From Rhytidiadelphus loreus (lineage: Eukaryota; Streptophyta; Bryopsida; Hypnales; Hylocomiaceae): a DNA stretch of 64,000 nucleotides. The DNA lies in NCBI GenBank assembly GCA_947034895.1, contig OX344764.1:69483348-69547347 (forward strand), given 5' to 3'. The notes below the pieces were generated by a model. It was not told the origin of the DNA. It saw only the letters and a list, made by a program, of their open reading frames with translations, and made no database searches. Of the stretch, positions 59,473 to 64,000 are shown piece by piece. The position numbers and the translations under genes are program-made. How positions within the stretch are numbered: position 1 is the stretch's first letter; the number at the start of each line of letters is the position of its first letter.

Positions 59473-60065
59473 CTAAACCCCTAAAGGACCAAATGATCAT
59501 TGAATGCATGTAGGTAATCTCTAGTAGGTGCGTATGAAGTCATTTCTTAACAAATGTTCTTACATTTTTGACATTACATGTGTGAACACATGTATATCCC
59601 CTTAGCGGGAAAATACCTTTTTTTCCCAATCAAGTGCCCAAATCAAAAGTTATGCTACCTTGAACTTTTAGGGTAGCTTGGACAACATGTGCGAAACTCC
59701 AATAATTCTCAAATTTGGTAGGTATGTAACTTATATGATACAAGATGCAAATGTCCAAAAAACACCCATGTATAATCGTGTAAAAATCTCACTTTTAGGA
59801 GGAGTTAAAATCTATTGACCATGTTAGGCAAGATAAAAAATAAAAAATAAAAAATAAAAACCCTCTTCTAACTTCAAACACTATAATCTTTCAATTTGTG
59901 TGGTCGAAGTTTCTAAATTTTTTCCCACACATTCCCATAGTAGTCTAGTACAAATTTGTACAGTTGAATTTTGAATTTTTTTTTTCATTTTCTTCTCACT
60001 ACTCTGAAAAGTGACAGTTTTCCACAATTTGCACCCAAAATGTGCCTCAATCTTGTAGGGATTAT
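59473..60065. mobile_element. TTAA element with empty-site support, 593 bp
   Basis: Left CTAAACCCCTAAAGGACCAAA; right CTTGTAGGGATTAT. Copy 2 of the duplicated segment reads AATCATTTGCCTAAGAAAATCCAAGA across the same place (about 61018), against AATCATTTTGCTAA | element | TTATGAAAACCCAAGA here. A single CTAA therefore stands where this copy has the element flanked by CTAA/TTAT, the remains of a TTAA duplication. Confidence 0.7.
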
Positions 60066-60500
60066 GAAAACCCAAGAGCAGTCATTGGAGGTCTAATACT
60101 TGTGCAAGATCTCCCCCTTTTCACACAAAATTCCAAAGATGAACATGTGCTTTTTTTTGGTCTTACATTGAAGCATTCTTTGTCATCCATCATACCGCCA
60201 TGAGGACAGCGTTCTGCTCTGAACTCTGAATTTTCCAAGTTGTAACTTAACCCAAGTGTGGGTATCACCGACAAAGAGAGCTAATCCTTGATCGCGCAGA
60301 AGTTGTCAGCTGTAATCGACAAGCCAGAAAATATCATGATCAGTTCATATCTGTAATTCAATCTCACTCATTGATGCCCGTGTAAGAATTTCGATGTCCA
60401 CTTTTCATGGCTGAACCGAATGCTTTCCAATTCTGAAGCATTCCAAGAATGACACACATTATTTGCCGTTACATTTCTAAATCTCATCGATGTACTTGGT

Positions 60501-60632
60501 AAGGTATGATCACCTAAAAGTGACACTCTCCTAATTGTGACACTTGTCTACAACTATCTAAGATTCCAAGTTTGGACAATTGTAGATAGGTGTTGCAATC
60601 AGGAGAGTGTTACTTTTAGGTGCACATACCTT
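60501..60632. repeat. Foldback (hairpin) element, 132 bp
   Basis: AAGGTATGATCACCTAAAAGTGACACTCTCC... pairs with ...GGAGAGTGTTACTTTTAGGTGCACATACCTT around a short loop (60560-60580). Likely a small MITE; the target duplication is not clear. Confidence 0.6.
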
Positions 60633-60767
60633 GATGCCTGATCATAGTTTTTTTTCCATTGCACCCGCTAATATCCAATTGTGAAGCATTCTAAAATTTG
60701 TGCTAGATGACAATCGTAACTTGAAGCTGACTTGTGTTGCTAATAACCCTCAGACGCAGAGATGGTT

Positions 60768-60983
60768 CACTAGAAGGATCCCATGTTTTCTTTTGTATTC
60801 TTATGTCGAAGTTGACGGATTTTTTTAGACATCCCATGTAACAACCTTTGTTCTTATGTCAACAATGGCGTCCACTATAACATGAAGATGTTACAGTGGA
60901 CATCATAGTTGACATAAAAACAACGATTGTTATATTGGATGTCTAACAAAATCCGTCAACTTTGACACGGGTTCCTTCTAGTG
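60768..60983. mobile_element. CACTA-type MITE, 216 bp, with 3-bp target duplication
   Basis: Inverted ends CACTAGAAGGATCCC and complement of CACTAGAAGGAACCC; the arms pair over most of their length (60808-60890 with 60892-60960). GTT occurs on both sides (60765-60767, 60984-60986). Copy 1 has the uninterrupted site GAGATGGTCACCATAG at about 59422. CACTA termini plus a 3-bp duplication define the En/Spm-CACTA superfamily. Confidence 0.75.
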
Positions 60984-61880
60984 GTTACTATGGATATCAT
61001 CATTTTTGGTATTGTGTGAATCATTTGCCTAAGAAAATCCAAGAACGGTCATTGGAGATCAAATTTGTGTGCGAGATGTCCCCCTTTCACACAAGATTCC
61101 AAGGATGAACATCTACACTTTTGTCTTACATTGAAGGATTCTCCATCATCCACCAGACACTTTGAGACTATTGCATTGTTATAGAGCTAAGGGCTAAAGT
61201 CCCCTCATGGAACAAAGTGATGGATTTTGGTTCGGCTTGGGTAACCTCGAACAATCTTGACATGATGTTTTGAAACATTTTTTTAAGATAGAAAAACACA
61301 TTGGTTCTCTAGAAATATAATGTTTATTTCAATTGGCGCCTGGGAGCAAAAGTTATGCAACAAGAAACTCAAAATGGAGGAGATCAAGTGGCCAAAAAAA
61401 TACACAAAAACTTGAAATTTTAAATTTTAAATTTTTTTCCATCAATTATTGATTTTTGTCTACATGTAAAACTTTGATTCATTCCATTTGGATTAGTCAT
61501 GTAAATCTTGTACAGTTTTTTGTTTCACATCCAATCATAGAAACCTCTTTTAAAAGATAATGTTCTAGATTCAACTCAATTTTAACAATTAAAAAAAAAA
61601 GTTTCACAAAGTTAAGTGTGCTTGCTAGAACAATCTCGCCATTGGGATTAGTGTATTTTCAATTTGGTCTATCTTAGAGCTATTGACAATTTAATTTTTC
61701 CTTCAATCTTGTAATGAAAATTAAGTATTCTTTTAAATTTGTTTGTCTAGACTTTCAACTCAAATTTTCAACATAAAATTATTTTAAATCAAAATGTTCA
61801 GTGCAAAATTTTTAAGTTAAGAAGATTCAAAATCAAATAATCTAGTCACGGAACATGCTCCAAAATCCATTTTCTTCACT

Positions 61881-62917
61881 TTAACCCTTGAGTGCTCCAA
61901 GGGATCAAAAGTATCCTCACATGGTCTAGAATTCCAATTTGAAGTGCTATAACTTTTGCATCTAATGTCCAAATTTAATAAAACTTACTAGAAAATTTGT
62001 CTTGTCACTTCTAGTTTGTGTGGTCAAATTTTTAAATATACAAGATGTACTAATTTTTTTAAAGCCATTCATAGTTCATGGGTTCAAATTGAGTTCACCA
62101 AACTAGATTTTGATGGCTACAACTTCAAAAGCTTGTATCTCCTTTATCCAATATTTGTTTTCAACAAAAGTTGTTGGATTATATTCCTTGAAGTTTAGTT
62201 TTGGACATTTTTGGATTATGGTGAAACTTGGCAGCTTGTTTCTTCTTTTTATAGTGTCCATTTCCAATAATTATTTTTAACAAAGTTTTGCATACTAGTC
62301 TAGTTTATGTGATTAAAATTTCATATCAATCCAAGAAGTTATGAATAGTTGAAAAGCATTATAGTGAAAAGAGGTGAGATGTGTTTTTTGCAACTTCTTT
62401 TGCTATTTTTTGACATTTCAAAGTCATTTTATAGACACAATGAGTCAATTGAATGATATTCTCTTTAACCAATGTCTTTGTATGATGTTTTTGAAGCACT
62501 CTTAGTTTAAAGTTTATTTCATCATGGGTTTAAAGTTTATTTCATTATGGGTTTAAAGTTTATTTCATTATGGGTTTAAAGTTTATTTCATTATGGGTAC
62601 GTTTAGAAAACAAATTTCAATGGTTAGAAGCACTTTTAGTTTAAATTTTTTTCCATTTGAGTAGGTTCAAAAAACGAATTTCACCTCTAAATGTGTTGCT
62701 AGGAAAATTAAAGCATCCTTTCTCAACACTAAAACATTATAATCTTGCAATCTACGTGGCCAAATGATTCCAAATTTGATTCACATCATTTACAACACGT
62801 CCACTACAAGATTGTACGGTTGAGATTTGTATACCTTAATGACATTTAGACCTATATAACACTTCAAAAACAATGATGTTTTTAAACCCCAAAAGGCCTT
62901 GGACGTTTAGGGATTAA
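61881..62917. mobile_element. TTAA element (D3), nested in A6 with intact TTAA duplication
   Basis: Starts TTAACCCTTGAGTGCTCC, ends GGACGTTTAGGGATTAA. Left and right TTAA are both intact, and the host sequence A6 has one TTAA at this spot in its uninterrupted relatives. 1037 bp with no transposase-like frame. Best single demonstration of the target preference in the window. Confidence 0.75.
62505..62600. repeat. 23-bp tandem repeat, 4 copies
   Basis: Unit GGGTTTAAAGTTTATTTCAT plus TAT, four near-identical copies inside D3. Confidence 0.8.
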
Positions 62918-63300
62918 GTGCAATTATCTTGCAATCTATTCAATAAAAGTTTATGAAACTTCTTCCACATGTTCTTATACTACTGGTAGTCTAGTGCAAG
63001 ATCTTACACAAAAATCTGATTTCTCCACTGTAAGTGCAATTATCTTGCAATCTACTTGGTGAAAGTGTCTGAAATTTCTTCTACACATTCTTATGACTAG
63101 CCTAGTGCAAGATCTTATAGTCAAATATGCAAAAAAAGCAAATTGTAATTTTTTTGCTCTTTGCAATAGAACTGCCAATTTCTTCCACACATTCTTATGA
63201 CTAGCCTAGTGCAAGATCTTACAGTAAGATATACAAACAAAAGCAACTTGTAAAGTCTTTTTTTTGCTCTTTGCAATAGAAATGGGAGTTTGCAGTGTTT
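62918..63300. repeat. Internal partial triplication within A6
   Basis: The block 'acttcttccacat-ttcttat-actag-ctagtgcaagatctta' occurs three times (from about 62955, 63080 and 63180). The unit 'gtgcaattatcttgcaatcta' occurs twice (62919, 63030), and 'ttttttgctctttgcaatagaa' twice. Other A copies have each once. Confidence 0.7.
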
Positions 63301-63339
63301 TTTGATGAAAAAAAAAAGGCCTTGATTGTGTTCAAGCTT

Positions 63340-63820
63340 GGGAAGTGCGACGGCGTTTCTAACGATCTGGGAGGGGAGCTTCAGACCTTTTAGACGTCGA
63401 AAACGGGAGGCGAACAAGGAAGCCCGCCGTCGATGTCTTTGCAATTGGAAGGACGGCGCCGCAGCAGCATGCCATTGATCCGCAGGCTTCGACGTTGAGC
63501 AGTCGTCGATGCTCCTCCCAGTTGTTGTTGCGTCTGGCAGGTGCACAGGAATCATATCCACGCATGAGAAGACGTGCTGCTAGTGAACCGGGACGACGCA
63601 GTAGGGGGAGTTTACTTCATGGAAAGAAATTTGTCAACAGCCAACAGAAGCCCCTCGGCATTGCCGTGCTCAACGCCCATCGTGCTGGTGTCCTGAGAAG
63701 AAAGGGATTTCACCTTCCCAACAGACAAACAAAACGCGGCCATCGAACAACGGGATAAGTCAGGCGCTCGCACACTCAAACCTCTTTCCTCGGACCACCC
63801 AGGCTCCCAACCCTAAAACC
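63340..63820 (-). other. GC-rich island; possible first exon of a minus-strand gene
   Basis: Abrupt GC rise immediately after A6. On the minus strand a telo-box-like run (TAGGGTTCAGGG / TTTTAGGGTTGGG, about 63800-63830) precedes ATG 63743 and a 43-codon frame (MAAFCLSVGKVKSLSSQDTS...). This ends at TAA about 63612 next to a possible donor (ATGAA|GTAAAC). A second minus frame from about 63565 (MRGYDSCAPARRNNNWEEHR...) is open to 63359. No family recognised and no downstream exons. The 5' part may lie beyond the window. Confidence 0.25.
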
Positions 63821-63825
63821 CTGAA

Positions 63826-64000
63826 CCCTACAGCAATGTGTGCAGGGTTTTAATGTACGATGCCATCAATCTGCGACCCTGAACCCTACAGCAATGTGTG
63901 CAGGATTTTAATGTACGATGCCATCTATCTGTGACCCTAAACCCTACAGCAATGTGTGCAGGATTTTAATGTACGATGCCATCTATCTGTGACCCTAAAC
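63826..64000. repeat. 58-bp tandem array containing CCCTAAACCCTA, runs off the edge
   Basis: CAGCAATGTGTGCAGG recurs at 63831, 63889 and 63947, an exact 58-bp period, with ACCCTGAACCCTA or ACCCTAAACCCTA at each junction. About three copies are seen; the array continues past position 64000. Confidence 0.85.

Larger units (their letters stand above)
60066..61186. repeat. Duplicated segment, copy 2
   Basis: Partner of 57860-59472. It also contains a further local repeat: 60066-60185 (CCCAAGAGCAGTCATTGGAGGTC ... AAGATGAACATGTGC) recurs at 61030-61160. It carries the foldback at 60501 and the CACTA MITE at 60768. Confidence 0.7.
61187..63335. mobile_element. TTAA element, subfamily A (A6), hosting D3
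   Basis: Left CTAAGGGCTAAAGTCCCCTCATGG; collinear with A3/A4 up to ...TCTTCACTTTAA at 61884, then resumes at 62914 with TTAAGTGCAATTATCTTGCAATCTA (A3 has CACTTTAAACGCATATATCTTGCAATCTA uninterrupted at about 8710). Ends ...AAAAAAGGCCTTGATTGTGTTCAA. Confidence 0.65.

Overview
The window reads as nuclear DNA of a land plant. It is AT-rich and dominated by decayed DNA transposons, with one convincing intact gene. That gene (39412-42469, + strand, four exons with GT-AG introns) encodes a plant-type bHLH transcription factor most like the RSL/ROOT HAIR DEFECTIVE SIX-LIKE group. Low gene density, abundant degenerate DNA transposons and the long divergent N-terminus of the bHLH protein lean toward a non-seed plant (lycophyte, fern or bryophyte), but the species cannot be fixed from the sequence.

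Layout. 0.8-9.1 kb: a broken minus-strand gene with a ParB-like motif and a DNA-methyltransferase-like motif, split by a ~0.93 kb element flanked by TTAA. That element is itself split by a 5.65 kb hAT element with 8-bp target duplications. 9.3-11.3 kb: a dead Tc1-type (DD34E) transposase, an inverted-repeat element with 78-bp tandem repeats, and a LINE C-terminal remnant. 11.4-18.1 kb: a patchwork of MITEs. 19.0-20.6 kb: a GC-richer island that looks like the 5' part of a minus-strand transcription unit. 21-36 kb: many TTAA-flanked elements, some nested, a PIF/Harbinger transposase remnant and minisatellite-bearing foldback elements. 36.8-42.6 kb: the bHLH gene and its GC-rich leader. 44-56 kb: more MITEs. 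56.6-61.2 kb: a Tourist-like MITE and a duplicated segment whose two copies carry different insertions, giving natural empty sites. 61.2-63.3 kb: one TTAA element nested inside another. 63.3-64.0 kb: a GC-rich island and a 58-bp tandem array running off the edge.

The main non-gene result is a set of related ~0.2-1.0 kb elements with ends TTAA-CCCCTAAAG.../...CTTTAGGGG-TTAA. Comparison with uninterrupted relatives inside this window shows insertion at TTAA with a TTAA duplication, as expected for piggyBac-type (or Kolobok-type) transposition. No matching transposase was found here. Excising one of them in thought rejoins the reading frame of the ParB/methyltransferase gene. Coordinates of degenerate elements are approximate; all homology calls were made by eye.
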